Positions 18,133 to 27,134 of a stretch of 64,000 bases of DNA are shown in pieces. The notes beneath the pieces are model-generated. The model had not been told where the DNA came from, did no database searches, and saw only the letters and a program-made list of their open reading frames with translations. Numbering within the stretch: position 1 is the first letter of the stretch; each line of letters opens with the position of its first letter. The stretch lies in the NCBI GenBank assembly GCA_013306675.1, contig JABLUY010000130.1, positions 40,574-104,573 of the forward strand, in the 5' to 3' direction. A program made the translations under genes and the position numbers. The stretch comes from Thraustochytrium sp. TN22. Taxonomy: Eukaryota > Sar > Bigyra > Thraustochytrida > Thraustochytriidae.

Positions 18133-21100
18133 ATGGGATGCACGCGGTCGTCGCTGCGGCGCGCGTCGTTCGCTGCGGCGCCGGAGGATGCCGCAGCGGC
18201 GGCGAGCGCGAAGGCCGGCAAGCGGCGCGGCTCGGGCAGGCCGGAGGATGAGCGCACGCGGACCGGCAGCGGGAGCGCTGACAGCCTGCACGGGAGGTCG
18301 GGCAAGGACGCGGCGGCGCGGAAGCGCGCGCTGGACCGCGGCGACGACGCAACCTCGGCCGGCCCCAGCGGTAGCGGGCCGGCCGAGGACGCGCCGCCGG
18401 CCCACGGGGACACCTTGTTGGGCCAGGTGCACCAGGAGCAGGAGCAGCAGCAGAAGCAGAAGCCACGGCGCGGGGCCGCGCGGCGCAAGCCGCAGCTGCC
18501 GGCACGCAAACGGAGCGAGGAGGATGAGGCGGTCCTGGTGAACGCCAGCGTCCCGCAGCGCCTCACGGACGTGGCGGCGCTGGAAAGCGAGGTCGTGCAG
18601 TTCGCCGGGATCAGGCTCAAGGAATTGCTGGAGCTCTGGCGCGCCGTGGTGGCCAAGGAGGCCGCCGCCAATGTCGTCCTGTACACGGCGCTCGAGGATC
18701 TGGACTGCGGTGTTGCCCAGGGCGACACGCTCGTGCGCGCGGCGCCTGCGTCACCGAGGCGCCGCGGCCTGGCGTCCTCCAGCGGCAGCGGCAGCGGCAG
18801 GAACCACAAGAACGGCAGCGGTCGCGTGCGCTGCATTGTGCCCATCCAGGAGCGCGAGGTAGAGGTGGACGCCAGCAAGGTGGCCGAGAAGGCCCGCGGC
18901 GACTGGACGCTCGCTGACGTGGCGGAGCATGTTGTGTACGCGCGCACCGGCGATGCGGAGTGCTTTCTGGCCGACACCATGGCGCCGGAAGCCTTTGGCG
19001 CGCCCTTCGAGGGCATCTTCGTGATCAGCGCGCTGGAAACCAGCATGGGCGCGCTGCTGAACGGCGTGCAGCGGTACTTTGAGCGTGCCGGCGTGCCGAC
19101 GGACCGCGCGTACCTGTGGCTGGACGTGCTGTGCGTGAACTGGTCGCTGATGACGCGGCGACTGCGCGGGCGGCCGGACGTGGCCGCGGCACAGCGGCGC
19201 AAAACATTCCGGCGCAGCCTGCACAAGGCGCAGGAGCACTTCGATGCGACCGTGCTGGTGCTTGAGGACTGGTGCGACGCGCGCCCGCTAGAGCGCGCGC
19301 TCTGCCTGTGGGAGGTCTACGGCGCGGCGCGCATCGAGCGCCCGTTTAGCTTGGTCTTCGGCGACGAGGACGGCGTTGACGTGCTCGGGTGGCTGCGCGC
19401 GGGCCGTGGCGGCGAGGAGCTCATTCAGGCCGTGTCCAACATCGACGTGCGCCGCATGCGCTGCCGCGATCCGGAGAACCTGTCGACCATCTGCCGTGCC
19501 GTCGCCAAGCTGCGTGGCGGCCTGCCCGAATTCAGCGCGACCGTGTCGTGCCGCCTCATGCGCTGGGTGCTGGACGAGGTGGAGCAAGCCGTGGTTTGCG
19601 CGGAGCGCGAGTGCCGCGATCCGACGCGCGACCGCGGCCTGGCCGACGTGCTGGTCAACGCCGGCGGCTTTATGCGTCAGATGGGCGAGCTTGAGCGCGC
19701 CGCTGCGTACTATAGCAAGGCCAGCAGCACGTACGAACGCCTTGAGGGCCCGCGTGGGGTGCGCGTGGGCCTCGCCAAACATCGCCTGGCGCTCGTGCGG
19801 CACGCACAGGGCAACGTGGACGCGGCCTACGCGCTCTTTGAGGAGGCGCTCTTCATCAAGCGCGCGCACTTTGGCGACCGCCACATGCGCGTCGCCGACC
19901 TTCTGCACAACTTCGCTGCCACGGCGCGCGAGCTGGGCGACTACGAGGACGCCGCGTCGCTCTACGAGGAAGCGCTTGCCATCAAGCGCGAGCTCGGCGA
20001 AGAGGTTTCGGCGGCCAACACGCTGCACGATTTGGCCTTTGTCAAGCGTCTGCAGGGCCGCTGCCAGGTGGCCTACGAGCTCTACGAGGAGGCGCTCGCC
20101 ATCTACCGCGCCTCGCCTGAGGACCGCCAGGCGGCCATCGCGCAGACGCTCAACAACATGGGCTCCGTGCTCGAGGCGCAGGGTCGCTTCGAGGACGCGC
20201 TCGTCATGTACCGCGAGGCGCTCGGTGTTTTGCAGGTCGATGACAGCGCGGCCGGCGGCGCGGCGGCCCAGGATGCTTCCGCCACCACAGCCTCGCAAGT
20301 GATGCCGCCACCGCTGCCGCTCCCGGAACAGCCGACACCGCTCAACACCCGGCACAAGCACCGTGCCTCTCTGGAGGCGCTCGCCGAGGAGGTGAGCAAT
20401 GCGGCGAGCGGGTCGGAGGACGACCCTGAAGATGACGACGACGAGGATGACGAGGGTGACGAGGATGACAAGGAGCGCAAGGCCGGCATCGCGGCGCGCA
20501 GAGAGACGGGCCAGAGTGGCACGAGCAGCAGCAGCGGCGGCGGCAGCGGCAGCGGCAGCGGGACGCGCCCCTCCTCGGGCAACGTGGCGGGCTGGCGCAA
20601 AAAGACCTCCACGACGGCGACGGGCCCGTCAGCGGCTGCGGCAGCGGCAGCCAAGCCGCCAACACCGCGATCGAGGCCCTTGAGCAAGAGGATTGGCAGC
20701 GGCGATGCGAGTGTGCCCAAGGCGCGCGCCGCGGGCGCCCGAGCCGCCGCGGCGGCGGCCGCGGCGGCCGCTGCCGTGGCGTCGTCGCGGCCGCGCGGGC
20801 CGAGCGCCGCCTCGTTGCCGGCCTTGGAGGCGGCGCACGAGCGGCGCGCCTCGGTGGCGGACGCGCTGGAGGGCATGGCGGTGGTCAAGGACGCGCAGGG
20901 CCGGCACGAAGAGTCGATGGAGCTCCTGCAAGAGGCGCTCGCGATCCGGCGCGAGTCGCTTTGCCAGTCACAGCTGCCAGGCGTGCGCGGCTTCGTGGAC
21001 GAGGCCGGCGTTGCGCATGTCCTGCGCGAGGACGAGGCGCAGACCGCGGACCGGCACGTGCAGGCGCGGCGGTCATCGGTGGCGCAGACGCTCAAGAGCA

Positions 21101-22629
21101 TGGCGGTGGTGACGGAGACGCAGGGCCGGCACGCCGAGGCGGCTGCGCTGCTGGAGGAAGCGCTGACGATCCGGCGCGAGACGCACGGCGAGCGCGACGG
21201 CGCCGTGGCGGACCTGCTGGAGTCCATGAGCGAGGCCGAGCAGGCGCAGGGCAAGCTGGATTTGGCGCATGCACACCTGGAGGAGGCGCTGGAGATTCGG
21301 CGCGCCGCCGCCGGCGAGACGCACGCCTCGGTGGCCAGCACCTTGGCCCGCATCGGCGCGGTGCGCAAGGCGCAGGGCCGGTACGAGGAGGCGCTGGCGA
21401 GCCTGGACAGCGCGCTAAGCATCCGCAAAACGGCGCTGGGCGCCTCTCACCCGCGCGTGGCAGATGTCCTGAATGACATGGGCGGCGTACGCGACGCGCA
21501 GGGCCAACACGAGGAGGCGCTGCGGCTGTACGAAGAGGCGCTCGCGCTGTATCGCGAGGCGGAGGCGCGCGGTGCGTCGGAGGCCACGACGCTCAACAAC
21601 ATGGGTATCGTGAAGAAGGCGCAGGGCAAGTACGAGGAGGCGCTGGCACTGTACCAGGCAGCGCTGGACATGAAGCGCGAAGCACTGGGGCCGCGGCACG
21701 TGTCGGAGGCCGACACGCTCAACAACGTGGCGGTGGTCAAGAGCCTGCAGGGTGACCTGGATGGCGCGCTCGCGCTTTACGAGGAGGCGCTGTCGATCCG
21801 GCGCGAGCGCCTGGGCGACCGCCACACGAGCGTGGCGGAGACGCTGCACAACATGGGCGTCGTGGAGAAGTCGCAGGGCAAGCACGACGCGGCCTATGCG
21901 CGCTTCGAGGAGGCGCTCGCCACGCAGCGCGCGCTCTCGCCGCAGCACCCGCTCGTGGCGCAGACGCTGAACAACATGGCGGTGATTTGCGAAAGCCAGG
22001 GCCGCTACGACGAGGCGCTGCGCCTGTGCGAGGAGGCGCTCGCCATCAAGCGCGCCATCTGGGGCGGCCGCCACCCGTCCGTGGCCGACACGCTCAACAA
22101 CATGGCCATTGTGCTGGAGGCGAACGGGAACGGCGATCGCGCGCTTGCGCTGTACGAGGACGTGCTGTCGATCCGCCGCGAGGCGCTCGGCGACAACAAC
22201 GTGGCCGTGGCGGACGCGCTTAACAACATGGCCGTGCTCATGGAGTCGCAGGGCAAGGACTACAAGGCGCTGGAGATGTACGGCGAGGCCCTCGCCATCA
22301 AGCGCCGCTGCCTGCCGGCGCGGCATCCGTCGATTGCTGACACGCTCAGCAACATGAGCGTGGTGAAACGCATGCAGGGGCGCTATGCCGAGGCACTCGA
22401 GCTCAACGAGGAGGCACTGGCCATCCACCGCGACGCCTTTGGTGATCACCACCCGATGGTGGCCACATCCATGTTCAACATGGCGCTCCTGCGGGAGGCG
22501 CTGGGCCAGGACGACCACGCGCTGCGCCTCGCCGAGCGCGCTTACGTGATTTGGCGCGACGCTCTGGGCGAGGACCATGCCGACACAGTGAATGCCGGGA
22601 TTCTGGTGCAAGACCTGCGCGGCATGTGA
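18133..22629 (+). CDS. Lipid-anchored HET-like domain plus TPR (kinesin-light-chain-like) repeat protein
   Basis: 1498 aa in a single exon. The N-terminus MGCTRSS fits N-myristoylation at Gly2 with palmitoylation at Cys3, so membrane attachment is likely. After a disordered basic and acidic region, residues about 285-480 form a globular module with FVISALE, AYLWLDVLCVNW (about 325) and ERALCLWEVYGA (about 386). Similar motifs occur in fungal HET domains (YxWIDxLCIN) and in algal or cyanobacterial TPR proteins. From about 500 to the end come roughly 18 TPR_12-type 42-residue repeats with the typical TLNNMAVVxxxQGxYxEALxLYEEALAIxR pattern. They are interrupted at about 700-900 by an acidic, Ser/Gly- and Ala-rich insertion. 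The TPR array should be a protein-binding scaffold. The effector role of the N-terminal module is unknown. Confidence 0.85.
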   Translation: MGCTRSSLRRASFAAAPEDAAAAASAKAGKRRGSGRPEDERTRTGSGSADSLHGRSGKDAAARKRALDRGDDATSAGPSGSGPAEDAPPAHGDTLLGQVHQEQEQQQKQKPRRGAARRKPQLPARKRSEEDEAVLVNASVPQRLTDVAALESEVVQFAGIRLKELLELWRAVVAKEAAANVVLYTALEDLDCGVAQGDTLVRAAPASPRRRGLASSSGSGSGRNHKNGSGRVRCIVPIQEREVEVDASKVAEKARGDWTLADVAEHVVYARTGDAECFLADTMAPEAFGAPFEGIFVISALETSMGALLNGVQRYFERAGVPTDRAYLWLDVLCVNWSLMTRRLRGRPDVAAAQRRKTFRRSLHKAQEHFDATVLVLEDWCDARPLERALCLWEVYGAARIERPFSLVFGDEDGVDVLGWLRAGRGGEELIQAVSNIDVRRMRCRDPENLSTICRAVAKLRGGLPEFSATVSCRLMRWVLDEVEQAVVCAERECRDPTRDRGLADVLVNAGGFMRQMGELERAAAYYSKASSTYERLEGPRGVRVGLAKHRLALVRHAQGNVDAAYALFEEALFIKRAHFGDRHMRVADLLHNFAATARELGDYEDAASLYEEALAIKRELGEEVSAANTLHDLAFVKRLQGRCQVAYELYEEALAIYRASPEDRQAAIAQTLNNMGSVLEAQGRFEDALVMYREALGVLQVDDSAAGGAAAQDASATTASQVMPPPLPLPEQPTPLNTRHKHRASLEALAEEVSNAASGSEDDPEDDDDEDDEGDEDDKERKAGIAARRETGQSGTSSSSGGGSGSGSGTRPSSGNVAGWRKKTSTTATGPSAAAAAAAKPPTPRSRPLSKRIGSGDASVPKARAAGARAAAAAAAAAAAVASSRPRGPSAASLPALEAAHERRASVADALEGMAVVKDAQGRHEESMELLQEALAIRRESLCQSQLPGVRGFVDEAGVAHVLREDEAQTADRHVQARRSSVAQTLKSMAVVTETQGRHAEAAALLEEALTIRRETHGERDGAVADLLESMSEAEQAQGKLDLAHAHLEEALEIRRAAAGETHASVASTLARIGAVRKAQGRYEEALASLDSALSIRKTALGASHPRVADVLNDMGGVRDAQGQHEEALRLYEEALALYREAEARGASEATTLNNMGIVKKAQGKYEEALALYQAALDMKREALGPRHVSEADTLNNVAVVKSLQGDLDGALALYEEALSIRRERLGDRHTSVAETLHNMGVVEKSQGKHDAAYARFEEALATQRALSPQHPLVAQTLNNMAVICESQGRYDEALRLCEEALAIKRAIWGGRHPSVADTLNNMAIVLEANGNGDRALALYEDVLSIRREALGDNNVAVADALNNMAVLMESQGKDYKALEMYGEALAIKRRCLPARHPSIADTLSNMSVVKRMQGRYAEALELNEEALAIHRDAFGDHHPMVATSMFNMALLREALGQDDHALRLAERAYVIWRDALGEDHADTVNAGILVQDLRGM

Positions 22630-22705
22630 TGGGTTTGGGCTCCTTTCGAGTGATCGATTGTTTCTGTTACATTTACATACGTTGATGGGCGGTGGTTGTT
22701 TGCTC

Positions 22706-24775
22706 TCAAGACTTGATTCTGCGTGTGATCTTAAGCACGGAGGCATTGCCGCGCTCCACAGCGTCAGCAGTGCGCTCGAGCTTGGCATTCTGGTCGTCGA
22801 GCTCGGCCGCCATGCGCTCCGCGACGACCCGGTTGTCGCTGAAGTTGGCCGCGGCCTCGTCTTCAAGCGAGGCGTCTGCGGCGAGGCGGTCGCGCGAGGC
22901 GCGCAGCGCAGCTTGGTCCCGCGCGAGCTCGCGGCGCAGCTCCTCCTGGCGCGCCTTGGCGTCGACCTGGCTAAGTTGGCCGCCCTGCCAAGTGACGAGG
23001 TTGCGCACGGCGCCAGTGAAGCGCGAGGCGCGATCGATGCGCTGCGTGTAGGTGGCGGCGTCGCCGACGAGAGCGGCGTTGCGCTCGGCGCGGGAAATCT
23101 GGTCGCCCTGGTCGGTAGCGCGCGACAAGGACTCGTTGAGCACAGTGTTGGTGGTGACGGAGCTGCGGTAGATGCCGTTCCAGAGCTGGCGCGTCTCGCG
23201 GTCCGCCGCGGAGAGCGCGGCGTCGCTGTCGGAGGCCTCGTGCAGCTGGCGCGCGCGCTCGAGCTTGGCAGCCGCGGCGCGGTGCGCGGGCGAGGTGCCG
23301 GGCTTGCCGACGAGGTAGCGCATCCAGAGCCGGCGGCGCACGACGCAGTTGCGCTTTGCCTCCGGGTACCAGGTGTCGGCGTTGGCGCGCGGCGCAAAGT
23401 CCCAACCGCCCAGGTCGGTGTTGGGGCGGTCCACGACGACGTCCCACTTGTGCGAGGCCCAGGTCCAGGCCACCTCGAGCTCGAGCTCGCGCCTGTGCAC
23501 GGCTTCGATCTCGTCCTCCTCGGCCTCGGTCAGGTGGTTGTAGTCGGAGCGCGCCTCGGCGAGCAGCTGCAGGCGTGCTTCAGCCGGCGTGTAGTCCTTT
23601 TCCGGGTGCGCGCCGCGGATGGGCTCGCCGAACTCGTCCGTCCAGAAGCGCTCGGTCTGCACCCACTTGCGCAGCATGAAGGACCACTGCTGCACCTCGT
23701 ACGCGTACACCTGCAGTGTGAACTCGCCGGACCGCTGCTTGCGCGCCGACAGCAGCGCCTTGATGCGCCGTGTCTCGGCGTTGATGGACCGCCGCTTGAC
23801 GGCGGCCACGCCCTTGCCTGCGATCATGCCCACGACGCCGCCGGCCGCTGCGCCGATGACCACGCCAACGGGGCCTCCCAGGATACCCACGAGGCCGCCC
23901 ACCGTGGCGGTGCCGAGCGAGGCTGTGGCAGCGCCCGTGCTGGCCTGCCGCCGGCGTGCGCGGCTCAGCTCGTGCACGCCCTCCATGGTGCGCTGCACAG
24001 AGTCGTCTGTGTTGTCTTCGAGCCGGCTCACGTCGTCGCCCTGCACCTCCAGCAGCGCACCCACCTCCGTGGCCATTTCCTCCACGAGCTGCGCGCTGCG
24101 CGCCACCTCGCGCAGCGCCGTCTGCTCGCTCTGCCGTGTGCTCTCCTCGTTGTACTCGCGCAGCGCATAGCCCTGCTGCTGCTGTTGTTGCTGCTGCTGC
24201 TGCTGCTCTTGCTCTTGCATGAGCATGAGCTGCTGCTGCTCCTGCTCCTGTTGCTCTTGCTGCTGTCGGCTCGAGAAGCGGCGCGCCTCGAGCTGGGCGC
24301 GCGCGCCAGAACGCCCTTCAGAGTGGGGCGCCTCCGGCGGCGGCGCGGCCGCCGCCTCGGCCAGGCGCTGCTGCTTGCGCAGTTCCGCCAGCACGAGCGT
24401 GGCGCGCTTGGCGGCCTGGTCCGCGCCTCGCACGCTGTCTGCGACGCGCAGCTTGCGGTCGTAGTCGCTCTTGAGCTTCTTGGCCTTGAAGGCCTGCGCG
24501 CCTGCGCCGGCCGCGCCACGCTTGACGAGCGCCAAGAACGCCTCGTCCTCCGCCTTGAGCTTGGCCTGCATCTCCGCGCACCGCTTCGCCTGCTGCTGCA
24601 GCTGGTCCGCGTCCGCCGCCAGCCGCCGCGCGTCGCGGCCCTGCGCCGCCGCCTGCTGCCGCTGCACCAGCGCGCCCAGCGCGCGCGCCGCCGCATCCGT
24701 CTTGCCGCACAGCTCGTGCAGCGCCACCAGCCGCCGCTGCGCGTCCTCCACCACGAAGCCCGCCGCGCCTGCCAT
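22706..24775 (-). CDS. Dysferlin-domain protein with three SNARE-like motifs
   Basis: 689 aa in a single exon. Order: helical coiled-coil N-terminus (1-140), Gln-rich tract (about 171-200), a syntaxin-type SNARE motif (about 215-270, core LEVQGDDVSRLEDNTDDSV with Gln244 at the zero layer), a Gly-rich hydrophobic segment (about 284-322), then a DysF (peroxin/TECPR1/ferlin) domain (about 352-490: VYEVQQW-like start, RFWTDEFGEPIRG, WTWASHKWDVVVD, GGWDFAP, VVRRRLWMRYLVG). The C-terminus has two more heptad segments resembling the Qb and Qc halves of SNAP-25: about 540-595 (NESLSRATDQGDQISRAE, Gln555 or Gln558) and about 645-689 (MAAELDDQNAKLERTADAV, Gln661). Established knowledge: DysF domains bind membranes and Q-SNAREs drive fusion. 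The combined role is inference. It is convergent with the TPR gene. Confidence 0.8.
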   Translation of the reverse strand: MAGAAGFVVEDAQRRLVALHELCGKTDAAARALGALVQRQQAAAQGRDARRLAADADQLQQQAKRCAEMQAKLKAEDEAFLALVKRGAAGAGAQAFKAKKLKSDYDRKLRVADSVRGADQAAKRATLVLAELRKQQRLAEAAAAPPPEAPHSEGRSGARAQLEARRFSSRQQQEQQEQEQQQLMLMQEQEQQQQQQQQQQQGYALREYNEESTRQSEQTALREVARSAQLVEEMATEVGALLEVQGDDVSRLEDNTDDSVQRTMEGVHELSRARRRQASTGAATASLGTATVGGLVGILGGPVGVVIGAAAGGVVGMIAGKGVAAVKRRSINAETRRIKALLSARKQRSGEFTLQVYAYEVQQWSFMLRKWVQTERFWTDEFGEPIRGAHPEKDYTPAEARLQLLAEARSDYNHLTEAEEDEIEAVHRRELELEVAWTWASHKWDVVVDRPNTDLGGWDFAPRANADTWYPEAKRNCVVRRRLWMRYLVGKPGTSPAHRAAAAKLERARQLHEASDSDAALSAADRETRQLWNGIYRSSVTTNTVLNESLSRATDQGDQISRAERNAALVGDAATYTQRIDRASRFTGAVRNLVTWQGGQLSQVDAKARQEELRRELARDQAALRASRDRLAADASLEDEAAANFSDNRVVAERMAAELDDQNAKLERTADAVERGNASVLKITRRIKS

Positions 24776-25779
24776 TGTTGCTGCGCTGCGCCTCGCCGCG
24801 CCGCCTGCACGACACGAGAGAGTTCTGCTGCATCAGCAGCAGTGTCTTCTTCTCCTTCTTCTTCTTCTTCGTCGCCGTCCCCAATCACAGGCAAGCAAGC
24901 AGAAGAAGAAGTTCGTCCATGCGTCCAAACCACGTGGTCAGGAGGATCACCGGCGAGCTCGTGAGAGGAGCGCCATGAACGAGCAGGGCAAGGCGCAACT
25001 TCGAACGAGAGACGAGGGCGAGTGTGACAAGAGCGAGCGAGACGGCGCGACAAGAGAGAGCTCTCCACGTCGGGGCTCTCGGCCAGAGGAACGTGCCTTT
25101 CTCGGCAGCGTCTCTGTGGCAGCGCTGTGATCGAATAGACTGCAAACTGCGGCCTTCAGAAAGTGCGGCCTTTTCATCTCTTGGCTTCAAGTTGGCTTTG
25201 AACTCGAAACGAGAACATCCAGAGCCAACACCCAGAGCCAACAAGAACGCAAGCGGGCTGATGATGACCCTCGGGGACGAGGCACGCGTCAGAGTGAGAG
25301 TCTCGCCAAGCCAAGCCAACCACAACTGACGGTGAACCGCCGCTCACAGACGGCCCTCGCTCGACCGCAGCTGCGGCACGCACTGCCGGGAGCCGAGCCC
25401 AATTTCATCAGCCCGAACTCCACCGTGCCGCCCGGCCATTCAGCTTCTCTCGAAGCCTTCACGTGCTCCGCGCCTCATCGGCCGCCCGTGTCAGCTACAG
25501 CTCCCGTCGACAGCACCGCGCATCGCATCGCCTCGCCTCGCCTCGCATCGCCTCTCATCGCAGCAGCCTGCCATCATCCCACGCGCCGGATCAGCGGTCG
25601 CCCAGTCAGTCTCATGAACGAGGCCAACTTCCAGCCTCGGCGCGCCCTGCTCCGCGTCAGCCCGCCTCGCCTCGCCGGCGGGCTCGACTCGAGCCCCGCT
25701 CCGATCAGCCCGCGCTTTGCAGTGCGCTGCGCGCCGCCGCCCCCGCCGCCGCGCCCGCCGCCGCCTCGCGGTCAGCTCC

Positions 25780-25810
<31 letters not shown>

Positions 25811-26520
25811 GCAGCTGCGCGCCGGCGCACCCGTGCGCCGCGCCCAGCCGCCCTGGCGCACCGGTGCGCCGCGCCCACAGACGCCGCGAGCAGCCTAGCC
25901 TTGCTTCAATGCTTCAATTTGCCTGGCCAGCCTCGGCCAGCCTCGGCCAGCGCGCCAGCGGCGAGCAGCGCGGCAGCAGCGACGGCGCGGACGCGAGGGA
26001 TCCCACCCCCGCCCGGCGCCCACGGCCAGGCCGGCGACGGCCGGCTCGCCGTGGCTGGCCGGGGCGGGCTCGGCAGCGCAGGGCGGCGTGCCGGTGCGGC
26101 TGCGGGCGGGCGGCGACTCGGAGGGCGCCGGGGGCGACGGCGGCTCGCGCTGTCGTGTCGCGCGGATTGGCCGCACGCGCGTGCGGCGTGCTTCCAATCA
26201 GCGACGGTGACTACCTTCTCTCTGCGCTGCGTTGGCGTGAAGTGGGAGCGAGCGCGCGCGCTGGACACGCGTGCTGCCCTGCTTAGGTAAGCTGCCTGTG
26301 TACTAGCGCTGCACTCTCGCACTCTCTCCCGCTCTCTGCCGGCCTGGTCAAGCTGGTCTGCGTGCAGAACCACATCGCGTCGCGGCTCGCAGGCAAGGAC
26401 GGCAGCGCGGCGCAGGTCGAGCCTCGTGCGGCGGCGGCGGCGGCAGCAGCAGCAGCAGCAGCGACAGCAAGCAGCAAGCAAGCAAGCAGCAGGAGGCGCC
26501 GGGTTCAAGGGCAGGCAAGA
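24776..26520. other. Divergent intergenic region with pyrimidine tract
   Basis: A 1.7-kb region between the SNARE-DysF start (-) and the small membrane-protein start (+). A (CT)n tract at about 25788-25811 ends in CAG, like a 3' splice site, so a 5' UTR intron of the plus-strand gene is possible. CATCGCCTCG-type runs occur at 25518-25560. A (GCA)n run lies at 26444-26463. No gene is recognised. Confidence 0.45.
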
Positions 26521-26889
26521 ATGAGCGCGACGGACAGCGCCAAGACCGCGCTGCGCGCGACGGGCCAGGCGATCTCGCGCGGCGCCAAGGCGAGCTATGA
26601 CTACGCGTCCAAGATGACGCTCAAGGAGGCGCTGCTCATGGGCGCCGGCGTGATCTTGGTCATCACGCTCATTTCGCAGCTGCTCGTGGGCTTTTGGCAG
26701 CGCTTCCTGCCGTCCGCGCTCATCACGCTCGTGCGCCTGTTGGTCTTTATTGTGATTCCCATGGTGGCGGCGGCGTCCACGGTCTTTGGCATGTGGCTCG
26801 AGAGCAAGTACGCCAAGTTCGACGAGCTGCACGACTACACGCTCGAGAAGGCCTCCGAGCTGCACAACTGGGTCTTCAAGTCGCACTGA
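26521..26889 (+). CDS. Small two-helix membrane protein, unknown family
   Basis: The 122-aa protein starts at ATG 26521. The open frame continues upstream through a poly-Ala and Arg-rich stretch that looks noncoding. Residues 1-35 are polar (MSATDSAKTALRATGQAISR). Two hydrophobic helices follow (LLMGAGVILVITLISQLLVGF and LITLVRLLVFIVIPMVAAASTVFGM) with a short loop containing WQRFLPS. A charged amphipathic C-terminus ends in FKSH. I do not recognise the family. Size and two-helix hairpin suggest an endomembrane or mitochondrial accessory subunit. Confidence 0.68.
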   Translation: MSATDSAKTALRATGQAISRGAKASYDYASKMTLKEALLMGAGVILVITLISQLLVGFWQRFLPSALITLVRLLVFIVIPMVAAASTVFGMWLESKYAKFDELHDYTLEKASELHNWVFKSH

Positions 26890-27134
26890 CTGTGAGCTGC
26901 GCGGCGCGCCTCTCTGTCTGACGAGTGGGTAGTGGTGGTACAGAAAAAAAGAGGGCGGAAAAGAATGTCTTTTTGTGATGTGTGACGCAATGCATTGATC
27001 AGAGCTGCCCGAGGATTGACTCTGCGTCTCTTGGCGGATGGCTCAACCACGCACGCTGCTTTTTTCATCTCGCCTTCTCAGGCTCCCTCTCTCAAACTAA
27101 CTTTCCTTATCGCCGTCGAGGTCTCGCTTCGTCA

